A model generated the notes under the pieces. It was not told the DNA's origin. It ran no database searches and was given only the letters and a program-made list of their open reading frames with translations. The position numbers were made by a program, and so were the translations under genes. From the NCBI GenBank assembly GCA_034437035.1, contig DAOTUI010000005.1, positions 1 through 40,311 on the forward strand: a stretch of 40,311 nucleotides of DNA, given 5' to 3'. Of the stretch, positions 16,466 through 24,789 are shown one piece after another (position 1 is the stretch's first letter; each line of letters opens with the position of its first letter). This DNA comes from CAKZQX01 sp034437035. Lineage in GTDB: Bacteria; Chloroflexota; Chloroflexia; Chloroflexales; Chloroflexaceae.

Positions 16466-16981
16466 TCAGCAGTCAGTTGCCATGCCGTTTCTATCTTCAG
16501 AGTGACTTTCGGCATCCGGCGTCCGGCATTGACCATCTGATGTCTTGATCAAATCTTCGGCGGTGGTGACGGCGCGCTCCAGCAGATCAAGCAGGATATG
16601 CTGCTCATCGGGATGCAGCGTACCCAGCAGTTGCTGCATAAGCTGAATGCGCTGCTGCCGTAGCGTGGCCATCAGAGTCGTTCCCTGGTCCGTCAGTCGT
16701 ACCAGCCAGACCCGGCTATCGTTGCTGTGGCGTACCCGTTCCAGCAGGCCGGTCTGCTCAAGTCGGCGCACCAGTGCGGTTACTGACGGAGGTGTCATAT
16801 GCAGCACCTCGGCCAGCGCTTTCATTGATACCGCGCCATTGTCGGCAACATGTCGCAGCGTCTTGAGATGCGAGAAGCTGAGGTTCAGGTGTATCAGTTC
16901 GGTGAACGCCGGTGATGTGTAGAGCGAACGCACCCGCTCGAACAGGCTTGCCAGGTGCTCCGCAAGATTCGGCTCTGTCAT
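16466..16981 (-). CDS. MarR family transcriptional regulator (autoregulator of the ABC exporter operon)
   Basis: 171 residues. The winged helix-turn-helix is visible as SMKALAEVLHMTPPSVTALVRRLEQTGLLERVRHSNDSRVWLVRLT (shown as separate motifs: recognition helix TPPSVTALVRRLE, wing DSRVWLV). It is the first gene of a marR-ATPase-permease operon, the classic layout for a ligand-relieved repressor of an exporter. The promoter upstream carries a perfect inverted repeat just past the -10, where a bound dimer would block transcription. The C-terminal 25 residues are polar and probably disordered. Confidence 0.93.
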   Translation of the reverse strand: MTEPNLAEHLASLFERVRSLYTSPAFTELIHLNLSFSHLKTLRHVADNGAVSMKALAEVLHMTPPSVTALVRRLEQTGLLERVRHSNDSRVWLVRLTDQGTTLMATLRQQRIQLMQQLLGTLHPDEQHILLDLLERAVTTAEDLIKTSDGQCRTPDAESHSEDRNGMATDC

Positions 16982-16991
16982 ATGCCCTGAA

Positions 16992-17008
16992 AGTTAGTTT
17001 GTCTAACT
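16992..17008. promoter_or_regulatory. Probable MarR operator
   Basis: AGTTAG and CTAACT form a perfect 6-bp inverted repeat with a 5-bp spacer, between the -10 and the marR start codon. Size and A/T-rich TTAG character fit MarR-type operators. Confidence 0.65.
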
Positions 17009-17021
17009 AAATCTGATCGGT

Positions 17022-17050
17022 AGTGTAGCACCGCTTCCAGAGATTGTCAA
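17022..17050 (-). promoter_or_regulatory. Promoter of the marR-ABC operon
   Basis: Minus strand TTGACA (17045-17050), 17-bp spacer, TACACT (17022-17027), with the inverted repeat 13 bp downstream of the -10. Confidence 0.75.
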
Positions 17051-17122
17051 GGATATGCACAGGCTTTGACAAGCCTGGAATGTTTGGCGAAATATCCGCT
17101 CCGTGTGGCATTCACACAATGG

Positions 17123-17887
17123 TTAGCGCGATGTGGGGGAGGCGACGGCAATCAGGCGCGGACTCTCGCTGGTATAGTCGTCGAGATCGTACGAGCCGTA
17201 CACCGCGCGCAGCATAAAGCCGGCGCGTGCCAGCAGATGCTCCAGTTCGTAGCGATAAAACCAGCGCATGGTGAATTGCATCGTGCGGCGCGTCATCTGC
17301 CCGTCCCCGGCGGTTTCGTCGTAGAGGTAGGACACGCGGCTCATCTGCGTGGCAAGGTCGCTCTCGGTGGCGACAAACTTGTGGACCTGCCGTCCATCCA
17401 GTTCATAGCTCCGTTCCAGGATGAGCCGGTTGTCCTCGTTTGCCAGGCGTAGCGGGTCGGGATTGAAGAGATCCAGGATGAGTAGGCCGTCGGGGGCCAG
17501 TGCCTGGTGTGCCGTGGACAGGGTGGCAAACTGGTCCTTGATCCGCTCCAGATGCATAAATGAGTTGATCGCAACAAAGGCCATGGTGAAGTGATGCGTG
17601 GGCAACTCGACCGTGCGCACATCGCCCGGCACCAGCGTAACCTGGTGATTCACCTCGGCGGCTTCCAGTTTGGCGCGGGCGCAGGCCAGCATTGCAGGCG
17701 AGTTATCGACCCCCGTCAGTGTCAGGCCCTCTTCCGCCATAGGCAGCAGCACGCGCCCGGTCCCGCACATCAACTCCAGAATAGGATCGCCCGTGCGCCG
17801 CGCCATCTCCCGGTAGAAGAGCAGATCGTCCGTATGATCGCCAAAGTCGGCATCGTAGTAGCGGGCAAATGGATCATAGTAATTCAT
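17123..17887 (-). CDS. Class I SAM-dependent methyltransferase
   Basis: 254 residues with motif I ILELMCGTGRVLLP (about 36-49), an acidic residue after strand 2 (LTGVDNSPAML), motif III-like LVPGDVRTVELP and FAFVAINSFMHL-like strand 4, consistent with a Rossmann-fold methyltransferase. The opening MNYYDPFARYYD resembles small-molecule or lipid methyltransferases of the UbiE/Methyltransf_11/25 type. The substrate is unknown. It follows the small membrane protein gene by 45 bp on the same strand and may share its transcript. Confidence 0.88.
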   Translation of the reverse strand: MNYYDPFARYYDADFGDHTDDLLFYREMARRTGDPILELMCGTGRVLLPMAEEGLTLTGVDNSPAMLACARAKLEAAEVNHQVTLVPGDVRTVELPTHHFTMAFVAINSFMHLERIKDQFATLSTAHQALAPDGLLILDLFNPDPLRLANEDNRLILERSYELDGRQVHKFVATESDLATQMSRVSYLYDETAGDGQMTRRTMQFTMRWFYRYELEHLLARAGFMLRAVYGSYDLDDYTSESPRLIAVASPTSR

Positions 17888-17932
17888 ACCAGCGTCACCA
17901 TTCCGGCACCGACTATGCGCCGACGCCGGATA

Positions 17933-18466
17933 TCAGGGCAGCGGGCCGACCATCAGCAAGAAGGCTACACCAAAGATAACGGCAAGCAGCAGCAGTCCCA
18001 GGACACCGATAATCAGTACCTTCCCGCTGATAATCGGCTCGAATGTAGGCGGACCGGGCAGGCTCTGCTGGCGAGTTTCAAAGCCGCGCTGGTCGAGTGC
18101 GCGCTGTTGGCGCGCCGTCGGGGGCTGCGATGACCGCCCGTAGGGTGTTGCTGATGGGCGTGGCAGGTTGTTGCGCATTGATGTTGGGGGTGACATACTG
18201 GTCGGCAGGCGTGAATCACCCCGCCGTGATGCATTCCGAACGGCCTGCCCAACCGCAACCAGCATGGTAACTGCAACCAACCCGCCGATCAACAGGGGCA
18301 GCACACTGGATGTGTTAATCGTCATCGTGCCGCCACTGACACTGGAGACAAGATGCGACACGACGCGCCCGATCTGGGGGCCCAGGATGAGAAGTAAAAA
18401 GATCAAGATGCCAACCCAGTTGAAATCATTTTTCTTTTTGGGTGGGCGTTCTGGTGAATTTTGCAT
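17933..18466 (-). CDS. Small membrane protein of unknown function
   Basis: 177 residues, not recognised. Three hydrophobic segments (about 18-36, 55-75 and 152-172) are separated by a loop of roughly 75 residues rich in Pro, Ser, Arg and Gln (about 78-145) that looks disordered. The N-terminus is basic (PPKKKND). GAGG lies seven bases before the ATG. Upstream is a heptamer repeat region; downstream is the methyltransferase. The loop's topology cannot be fixed from sequence. Confidence 0.75.
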   Translation of the reverse strand: MQNSPERPPKKKNDFNWVGILIFLLLILGPQIGRVVSHLVSSVSGGTMTINTSSVLPLLIGGLVAVTMLVAVGQAVRNASRRGDSRLPTSMSPPTSMRNNLPRPSATPYGRSSQPPTARQQRALDQRGFETRQQSLPGPPTFEPIISGKVLIIGVLGLLLLAVIFGVAFLLMVGPLP

Positions 18467-18481
18467 ATCTTTACCTCGTGT

Positions 18482-18596
18482 GTAACGGTTAGGGGTTACG
18501 GTTTAGGGGGTTACGGGGTTATGAGTTCTACTTCCAAAGACTAACCGTTAACCCGTAACCGTTAACCCGTAACCGTTAACCCGTAACCCCTAAACC
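18482..18596. repeat. Tandem and inverted repeat of GTTAACC/CGTAACC heptamers
   Basis: Three exact 14-bp units GTTAACCCGTAACC run from 18547 to 18588. At 18500-18517 GGTTTAGGGGGTTACGGG is nearly the reverse complement of CCCGTAACCCCTAAACC at 18580-18596, so the region can fold into a long hairpin with about 60 bases between the arms. It lies between the sortase gene, whose stop codon it includes, and the small membrane protein gene. Confidence 0.85.
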
Positions 18597-19648
18597 GGCT
18601 CAGCGCGAACGATAAGCCGGTGGGAATAGACGCCAATCGGTATACAGGTTATCAGCGTAACCATTTCTGTGCTGGTCTGATTCATAACCCAGGTTTCGCT
18701 GGGCAGCACCGTCAGCACCTCACGCACGATATAGCGCCGCTCCCTATCGCCGACGGTGAGATATAAATTGTCACCCACCTGCACCGCGGGCAGTTGGCTA
18801 AATATGATACCACTATACCCTACATGCCCGGCAATGATCGTGTTGCCGCGCGTGCCGGGGTAGGCCGATACCGGCCAGTAGTGTGCCGCCGTGTAGCGGG
18901 GTACATCCCACTCACCATACGAGAAGCCCGTTTCTTCCACTGGCGTTGCCAGGCCGATGCGGGGAATGCTAATGTGGGTCGGGCGGATGGCGGCCCAGGC
19001 ATCACCGGTCGAACTGACGGGGCGCGTGGCCCACTCCGGGGCCGGATAGCTTGCCAGATATTGTCGTCCCAGGTGCCCCAGGACAACCTGGTTCCCGGCG
19101 GGTAGCTCCGGGTGCAGTTCAAAGCGCGCGCGTTCAAAATACTGGACCGTGTAGGTCTGTCCATCCTGTGCATTTTGCTCGGCAAACTGCTCCGAGAGCG
19201 GGTACCCAAAAGTTGCCAGTCCGCCATGCTGCTGCCAGAACCGTAAGAACGGCCCGCCTAGCGAGTGCCCGGTTTCCGCGAAGAACCTTGCACCGGCCGG
19301 AGCCGTGGCAACCGGCTGAAAGGCAGATGAGCCGGCACGTCCCTGTGCCGCCCAGCGGCCCAGATGTCCGGCTGCGACCTGGGCAATATTCGCGTGCCAT
19401 TCAAAGCGCGCACGCTCGAAGTATTGCACGGGACGGCCATCTTTGATAAAGACCTCGGTCAATGGCAGGCCAAAGATGGGCAGTCCGCCCTGTTGATCGT
19501 AGAACTTCCGGAAGCTGTAGGCCAGCGTATGGCCCGTTTCCGGAAAGAGCATTGGTGTACCGGCCGGCGTATCGGCATGAGCGGGCAGCGACGGTAAAAA
19601 TGTCACCAGGAGTGTAAAAACGAGGAGCAGAGCTCGATAGGGCTTCAC
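18590..19648 (-). CDS. Sortase with duplicated N-terminal extracellular repeats
   Basis: 352 residues. The signal peptide covers about 1-25 (ALLLVFTLLVTFLPSLPAHA). Two related repeats (about 34-98 and 121-195) each contain FPETGH or FAETGH, an FGLPLTE/FGYPLSE motif, VQYFERARFE and GHLGR. The sortase domain (about 224-352) has the catalytic residues His275 (IIAGHVGYSG), Cys335 (TLITCIP) and Arg344 (SHRLIV). Sortases join surface proteins to wall or to each other. The TLITC and short-domain form suit class D/E/F enzymes, but the class is uncertain. No LPXTG-type substrate is seen among the neighbours. The start is GTG at 19646-19648 with GGAGG five bases upstream. Confidence 0.9.
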   Translation of the reverse strand: MKPYRALLLVFTLLVTFLPSLPAHADTPAGTPMLFPETGHTLAYSFRKFYDQQGGLPIFGLPLTEVFIKDGRPVQYFERARFEWHANIAQVAAGHLGRWAAQGRAGSSAFQPVATAPAGARFFAETGHSLGGPFLRFWQQHGGLATFGYPLSEQFAEQNAQDGQTYTVQYFERARFELHPELPAGNQVVLGHLGRQYLASYPAPEWATRPVSSTGDAWAAIRPTHISIPRIGLATPVEETGFSYGEWDVPRYTAAHYWPVSAYPGTRGNTIIAGHVGYSGIIFSQLPAVQVGDNLYLTVGDRERRYIVREVLTVLPSETWVMNQTSTEMVTLITCIPIGVYSHRLIVRAEPV

Positions 19649-19689
19649 AGCAACCTCCCCAGGGGTAACAGGCTGACAATTATGCCCCT

Positions 19690-19718
19690 ATTGTAGCATG
19701 GCTCTCGGCGATGTGTAA
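19690..19718 (-). promoter_or_regulatory. Promoter of the sortase gene
   Basis: Minus strand TTACAC (19713-19718), 17-bp spacer, TACAAT (19690-19695), 42 bp before the GTG start. Confidence 0.6.
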
Positions 19719-19821
19719 GCGCCGTGATTACTGTTGCATATGCATTTACGCAGCGGTGCCGGCACTGCGGAGGGTAGACACACTCTTTTACACTTCAGTC
19801 ATTTATTCTTTGTGAAAATTA

Positions 19822-19850
19822 TTGACAAGTCATTCAGTATGCGCTAGGAT
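19822..19850 (+). promoter_or_regulatory. Promoter of the second marR gene
   Basis: TTGACA (19822-19827), 17-bp spacer, TAGGAT (19845-19850), 70 bp before the ATG. Confidence 0.75.
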
Positions 19851-19851
19851 A

Positions 19852-19874
19852 AGTAGAACGTAAAATATTCTACT
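19852..19874. promoter_or_regulatory. Candidate autoregulatory operator
   Basis: AGTAGAA and TTCTACT form a perfect 7-bp inverted repeat with a 9-bp spacer across the expected transcription start, a place where a MarR dimer would repress its own gene. Confidence 0.5.
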
Positions 19875-19920
19875 ACCAAATTGTTAAGACCTCGACTATC
19901 TGTATTGTGGAGGTGATGTT

Positions 19921-20400
19921 ATGACAACGATTAGTGAGCGTGCCGTTCATATTGCAACTATCGACGATGTGATTCGTCAGATCACATGGGAAGGGCACAA
20001 ACATTCACTGCATACGTTGAACCGTCCGGATATTGGCCTGACAATGCCGCAGATGATCACCCTGTTTGCCATTCGTGCCGCAGGCACCTGTCGCATGAGC
20101 GAACTGGCCGAAGTGACGCAGCAGTCCGCGGGAACGTTGACCGGAATTGTTGATCGATTGATTGAAGATGAGCTGGTGGGGCGTGTGCGCGATACCGATG
20201 ATCGGCGCGTGGTGCAGGTGGTCCTGACACCGGCCGGTGAAGAACGGCTTATACGCGTTGAGCATGCCCGCTGTGAGGATATGCAACACATCCTGGATCA
20301 TTTCACGCTGGATCAGCTCTGCCAGTTAGAAGGATTATTGTACCTGTTGCTGGATGGCATCCATAGTCAACCGGAACATGTGCCGCTACACGGACGGTAA
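19921..20400 (+). CDS. MarR family transcriptional regulator
   Basis: 159 residues with a winged helix-turn-helix: CRMSELAEVTQQSAGTLT (helix 2 and recognition helix), GIVDRLIEDELVGRV, and the wing DTDDRRVVQVVLT, including the DxRxxR-type DDRR motif. Flanking helices provide the dimer interface. GGAGGTGAT lies just before the ATG. It has its own promoter and no co-directional gene closer than 250 bp, so its targets are not shown by the context; the histidine kinase downstream has a separate promoter. Confidence 0.92.
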   Translation: MTTISERAVHIATIDDVIRQITWEGHKHSLHTLNRPDIGLTMPQMITLFAIRAAGTCRMSELAEVTQQSAGTLTGIVDRLIEDELVGRVRDTDDRRVVQVVLTPAGEERLIRVEHARCEDMQHILDHFTLDQLCQLEGLLYLLLDGIHSQPEHVPLHGR

Positions 20401-20459
20401 TATTCGGGGCGCTATCCTTTTGATTCCAGGCCCAGACAGGCATAACTGCATATGTACTT

Positions 20460-20488
20460 TTGTCCTTCCTGCCGGCCCATGCTATACT
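20460..20488 (+). promoter_or_regulatory. Promoter of the GAF/PAS histidine kinase gene
   Basis: TTGTCC (20460-20465), 17-bp spacer, TATACT (20483-20488). It leaves a leader of about 155 nt with nothing else recognised in it. Confidence 0.55.
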
Positions 20489-20649
20489 GTGTGTGTTGCC
20501 TCTATTTGAAGCGCACAGATTGGTGTCGGGAGTGTGAGGATTGCTTTATCCTGCCTGTTGCATGATGGGCTTGCGTTGGTATCCTCTGCCGGATATGCTG
20601 CGCTATCCACACATATTGGCTGGTTACCGCTTAGATATCTGATAAGGTT

Positions 20650-22929
20650 ATGAGTAGCTACGACGCCTCCAATCCGGTTCAGCGCGCAGTTGATCTCTAT
20701 GCAGAGTCATCCAACGCCGTTCAGCGCCAGGAGACCACTGCTGCGTCAACTGAACAGTTGACGCGTCTGCTGCATGTGTCTTCGTACCTGGTATCGGTGC
20801 TTAATCCGGATGAACTCATGGAGTCGCTGGTTGAGCAGGTGGTCGCAGCACTGCCGGCCGTCCAGGGAGGCATCCTCTGGTTGTATGAGCGCCGTTCCGC
20901 GAGTCTGCGGGTTGTTTCAACCTACGGTCTCCCGCTGGATCCGGCTACGCTGGCTGATCTGCGGCGCTGCCAGCTTATCCCCGGCGAAGGGCTGCCCGGG
21001 CAGTCGCAGCAGAGCGCCGAAGCGCTGCTGGTGGAGACGCGCAACGATTATCTGGATACTGCCGGGCGGATTACGCCGCGTAACCAGACCTTCTTCCAGC
21101 GTCTTGCCGAGGAACTTCCCCAAACCTTAACTGATATCTGCATCCCGTTGCGGGTTGGGAACGAAATAAGTGGCGTGCTTGAGCTGATGAATTTGGGTCA
21201 GGCGGTTAGCGATGCGGAGTGGCAACCGCTGCGGCTGAACGATATTCAGATGCTGCAAACCTTTGGGAACCTGACAGCCGCAGTTATCAAGAATGCTCAA
21301 CTCTATACCCAGACCCAGAGTCACCGTCGCCGTCTTGATGCCTTCGATGCCGTCGTCACGGCTATCAGTACCGCCACCGATCTGGGCGATCTGATCCGCA
21401 GTGTACTTGATGTTGTGCTGGGCCTGGTCTCCGTTCCTGCGGGTGCGCTGCTACTGCTGGATCCCTCCCCGGCCCGGCTGACGTTAGGGGCGCAGCAGGG
21501 ACTCCCGGCGGACTATGTTGACGCCTTACGCAGTTTTACGGTGACAGGTGCGGCCTGCGAAGAAGTTGTGCGCTACGGGCAACCAATGCTCCGTCCACTG
21601 ATTGAGGAGCGTGGTGAGACGGCGCTCCTGGAAGCCGGGCTTGCCAGTTGTGCCTACCTGCCGCTGCTTGCCGGTGGTACGGTGGTTGGTGTGCTGGGGT
21701 TGTATGGCGAGAGTAACCTGCCTGACTGGGTTGATATGGCAACACTAATGCCGCTGGGCAACCAGGTCGGTTTTGCCATCGCCAACGTCCGCCTCTACGA
21801 AGATAGTCAGGCCGAACGTCGTAAACTCAATACGGTGGTCAACAGCATCGCCGAAGGGGTCGTCTTGTGCGACCGGCAGGGGCGACTGGTGCTGGCAAAT
21901 GAAGCGGCTATGTCCCTGCTCAGCCTGGACTCGGTGCCCTTCCAGCAGCATCTGAGCGAGATGACCGATTTCTACGGCATTCGCGATACCGAGGGCAATC
22001 CGCTGCCGGTTGAGCGGCTGCCGATGGCCCGGGCGCTGTCAGGCGAGTTGTTCCATGACTACCGGGTGCTACTGCGCGGCGCAAGTGGGGCCGATACCGT
22101 GATGAGTTTTAGCGGTTCTCCTGCATGTGCCGATAACAGCGAAATTGAAGGCGCAGTGGTGGTATTTCGTGATATTACCGCCAGCCAGAAGCTGGAGCGC
22201 GCCAAAGATGAGTTTCTGGCAATCGCGGCACATGAACTGCGTAGTCCCCTGGCGGCGGTGCGCAGTTATGCCGACCTTTTGCTGCGGCGCGAACAGCAGC
22301 GGAGTGAGACTGATGCGCGCGATGTCCGTGGTCTGAATATTTTGTCGCAGCAGGTGACCCATATGCTGCGCATGGTCGATAATCTGCTCGACGTTTCGCG
22401 CCTCGACGCCGGGCAACTGGGCCTGCAGATCCAACGAGTCAACCTGGTGCCGCTGGCAAACCAGGTGCTTGACCAGCAGCGACCGGCAGCGCCTGACCAT
22501 GAACTGGTGTTGCAGATGGAAGAGCCGGAACTCTGGGTGCAGTGTGACTCGCTGCGTATTCGGCAGGTGCTGACAAATCTTGTCGGGAATGCCCTCAAGT
22601 ACAGCCCACCCGAGACTCCGGTGACTATCCGTCTGAGTATGCGCGAAGTGGCGTGCGATGAGCCGCCCTCTGCGGAGGAGCAGGCAATAGCTGTGCCTCA
22701 GCGAGAGGCTCTGGTTGCGATATCGGATATGGGTAGTGGGATTGCCCCTGAACAGCAGGCGAATCTCTTCCAGCGCTACTATCGGGCCGGGGCACGGCGT
22801 ACGGAGGGGTTGGGCCTGGGGCTCTATCTCAGTCGCCAGTTTGTGCTCATGCATGGTGGCAATATCTGGGTCGAGAGTAGTGACGGCAAAGGTAGTACTT
22901 TCTACTTCACCCTACCGATAGAAGAGTAA
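20650..22929 (+). CDS. GAF-GAF-PAS sensor histidine kinase
   Basis: 759 residues without membrane segments, so a soluble sensor. GAF 1 is about 40-195, GAF 2 about 225-375, and a PAS-like domain about 390-500 (NSIAEGVVLCDRQGRLVLAN). HisKA carries phospho-acceptor His528 in FLAIAAHELRSPLAAVR. The HATPase domain (about 620-757) has the N box RQVLTNLVGNALKYSPP, G1 ISDMGSGIAP, and G2 GLGLGLYLSRQF. It autophosphorylates in response to an unknown cue and needs a separate response regulator, and none is adjacent. AAGG lies before the ATG. hisC follows after a heptamer repeat. Confidence 0.93.
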   Translation: MSSYDASNPVQRAVDLYAESSNAVQRQETTAASTEQLTRLLHVSSYLVSVLNPDELMESLVEQVVAALPAVQGGILWLYERRSASLRVVSTYGLPLDPATLADLRRCQLIPGEGLPGQSQQSAEALLVETRNDYLDTAGRITPRNQTFFQRLAEELPQTLTDICIPLRVGNEISGVLELMNLGQAVSDAEWQPLRLNDIQMLQTFGNLTAAVIKNAQLYTQTQSHRRRLDAFDAVVTAISTATDLGDLIRSVLDVVLGLVSVPAGALLLLDPSPARLTLGAQQGLPADYVDALRSFTVTGAACEEVVRYGQPMLRPLIEERGETALLEAGLASCAYLPLLAGGTVVGVLGLYGESNLPDWVDMATLMPLGNQVGFAIANVRLYEDSQAERRKLNTVVNSIAEGVVLCDRQGRLVLANEAAMSLLSLDSVPFQQHLSEMTDFYGIRDTEGNPLPVERLPMARALSGELFHDYRVLLRGASGADTVMSFSGSPACADNSEIEGAVVVFRDITASQKLERAKDEFLAIAAHELRSPLAAVRSYADLLLRREQQRSETDARDVRGLNILSQQVTHMLRMVDNLLDVSRLDAGQLGLQIQRVNLVPLANQVLDQQRPAAPDHELVLQMEEPELWVQCDSLRIRQVLTNLVGNALKYSPPETPVTIRLSMREVACDEPPSAEEQAIAVPQREALVAISDMGSGIAPEQQANLFQRYYRAGARRTEGLGLGLYLSRQFVLMHGGNIWVESSDGKGSTFYFTLPIEE

Positions 22930-22949
22930 TTCTTCCCGCTTACGAACTT

Positions 22950-23001
22950 CGGGATACGGATTTCGGACTACGGACTACGGATTTCGGACTACGGACTACG
23001 G
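22950..23001 (+). repeat. Heptamer tandem repeat before hisC
   Basis: A 21-bp unit made of the heptamers GGATTTC, GGACTAC, GGACTAC occurs twice exactly (22958-22978 and 22979-22999), preceded by a partial unit. It ends 7 bp before the hisC start codon, so it occupies the ribosome-site region. Confidence 0.9.
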
Positions 23002-23008
23002 AAAAAAG

Positions 23009-24091
23009 ATGCATTTCAAAGACTATATCGCTAACCTGCCCGCCTACAAGCCGCCAAAGCTGATTGGGCAGCAGACGTCCGACATTGTAAAACTCTCATC
23101 AAATGAGAATGCGCTGGGGCCGTCACCACGGGCACTGGCCGCTCTGCAGATGGCGCTTGAGACTATTCACCGCTACCCCGACTCCGGGGCGCTGGCGCTG
23201 CGTCAGGCACTTGGAGCACGGGTGGACTTGCCGCCGGAAGCGGTGCTCTGCAGCAATGGCTCCGATGAAATGGTTCTCCTGCTCTGTATGGCCTTCTTGC
23301 GTGAAGGCGATGAAGCGGTAATGGCCGAGGGGACATTTATCAGTTACCTGCTGCGAACGCTGGCTGTGGGTGGGCAGCCGGTGCGCGTGCCGCTACGGAG
23401 CTATACCCATGATCTTCCGGCGCTGGCCGATGCGATAACGGCGCGTACCCGGCTGTTGTTTGTCTGCAATCCGAATAATCCCACCGGCACCACCAACGGC
23501 GTTGATGAAATGCATGCGCTGCTGGCACGGGTGCCTGATGACGTGTTGGTCGTGGTGGACGAAGCCTATGTCGAGTTTGTAACGCGGGCCGATTACCCCG
23601 ACCTGCTGCCGGAGTTGCGCAAGGGCCGGCGTAACCTGATCCTCATGCGCACCTTTGCCAAGATCTACGGTCTGGCCGGGCTGCGCCTGGGCTATGGCTA
23701 TGCTCACCCGGAGTTGGTTAGCTACCTGGATCGCGCCCGTCCGGTCTTTAACGTGAATGCGCCGGCCCAGATTGCGGGCCTGGCCGCTCTGGACGATATT
23801 GACCATGTTGCGCGCAGTCGGGCGCATGCTGCCGATAGCCGCCTCTTCTTTGACCGCGAGTTAACCGCGCTAGGGCTGCATCCGATCACCAGTGAGACAA
23901 ACTTTATTGCCGTTGCCGTGGGCGATGATATGGTCGTCGCCGATGGTCTCCGCGAACGCGGGTTTACCGTCACTCCGCTCACTGGTTGGGGCGTTCCCGG
24001 CTGCATTCGCATCTCCTTTGGTACCCCGGAGCAGAACGAGCGTTTTATCGCGGCCCTCACCGATGTTCTGTCGGCGAAGCGCGCCGAGTGA
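23009..24091 (+). CDS. hisC: Histidinol-phosphate aminotransferase (class II fold-type I PLP enzyme)
   Basis: 360 residues with the HisC pattern: KLSSNENALGPSPRAL (about 28-43), CSNGSDEMVLLL, VCNPNNPTGT, VVVDEAYVEF (PLP-binding Asp and Tyr), the Schiff-base Lys in MRTFAKIYGLAGLRLGYGY, and CIRISFGTPEQN with the substrate-binding Arg. It transfers the amino group from glutamate to imidazole-acetol phosphate in histidine biosynthesis; related aromatic aminotransferases share these motifs. No other his gene is in the window. The ribosome site is poor (GGAAAAAAG directly after the heptamer repeat). Confidence 0.9.
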   Translation: MHFKDYIANLPAYKPPKLIGQQTSDIVKLSSNENALGPSPRALAALQMALETIHRYPDSGALALRQALGARVDLPPEAVLCSNGSDEMVLLLCMAFLREGDEAVMAEGTFISYLLRTLAVGGQPVRVPLRSYTHDLPALADAITARTRLLFVCNPNNPTGTTNGVDEMHALLARVPDDVLVVVDEAYVEFVTRADYPDLLPELRKGRRNLILMRTFAKIYGLAGLRLGYGYAHPELVSYLDRARPVFNVNAPAQIAGLAALDDIDHVARSRAHAADSRLFFDRELTALGLHPITSETNFIAVAVGDDMVVADGLRERGFTVTPLTGWGVPGCIRISFGTPEQNERFIAALTDVLSAKRAE

Positions 24092-24125
24092 TACAACATC
24101 TGCTAGTTGTAGCAAGCCTAAATTT

Positions 24126-24320
24126 CACGAGTTACGCGGTGGATTCCAAACGAGGCGGTTGTCTGGATGAGCGTCCCGATCCGCCTGCGTCAGCATGGTA
24201 CGTGATCGATCTTTTTCACAAAAAATTTGTACAAAGTGCAAATTTTTTGTGAAAAAGAATGAAATCTTCCACCCTGCCGGAGGCGAAAAGCTCCGTTGGT
24301 GGGGGACCGCATAACTTGTG
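24126..24320 (-). repeat. Nested-palindrome MITE-like element, copy 9
   Basis: Terminal repeats CACGAGTTACGCGGT and ACCGCATAACTTGTG with perfect 7-bp flanking repeats TAAATTT (24119-24125, 24321-24327). Inner motifs CGCCTGCGTCAGCATGGTAC and CTTCCACCCTGCCGGAGGCG. The central stem CACAAAAAATTTGTAC / loop AAA / GTGCAAATTTTTTGTG has one mismatch. It lies between hisC and the hybrid kinase gene. Confidence 0.95.
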
Positions 24321-24327
24321 TAAATTT

Positions 24328-24789
24328 GTCGGAGTGCTGCCTTCAGGCGGTTGGGAACAAAGCCCTAAGAACCAGTTCACAACCTGAGCTATAACCTGCC
24401 GAAACTGAGGGGCCGGGAAGAATTGCTGACTGTTGTGTGGCGATTCTTCGCGGCTCCTTGTTGTGTTCGCCGGCGTAACGCAACGTGATAAAGTATGCCG
24501 ATTGCATTGGATTTTGTGTTACATGTGTGATCGGTTAAGCGAACTTTGTGTGAACTGCGTGGTGATTTTAGTTTTGTTTCAATATTTCTCTCGCGTGATT
24601 ATATGTAAGCGATAAAGTGTATTTATTTTTGGTGATTGGTACGGCAAAATAGTGCTGTCAGTCGAATCACTTCACCTGGAATAACTAAACAACCTATTTT
24701 AACTGAAACTTGATGCTGGTAAGGAACCCACTTATCATAGAAGGAGTGAGTAGAGAATGCCGGATTGATAAAAACAAGGAGGCTTTCTG
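24328..24789. other. Long intergenic region before the hybrid kinase
   Basis: About 460 bp, A/T-richer towards the right. The only small open frame (24433-24615) has no ribosome site and a composition unlike the genes here. Apart from the promoter at 24710-24738 nothing was recognised. Confidence 0.5.
24710..24738 (+). promoter_or_regulatory. Promoter of the hybrid kinase operon
   Basis: TTGATG (24710-24715), 17-bp spacer, TATCAT (24733-24738), 51 bp before the ATG. Confidence 0.55.

Noticed and set aside
24433..24615. 60-codon open frame before the hybrid kinase
   Set aside because: No ribosome site, Cys- and Val-rich composition unlike real genes here.
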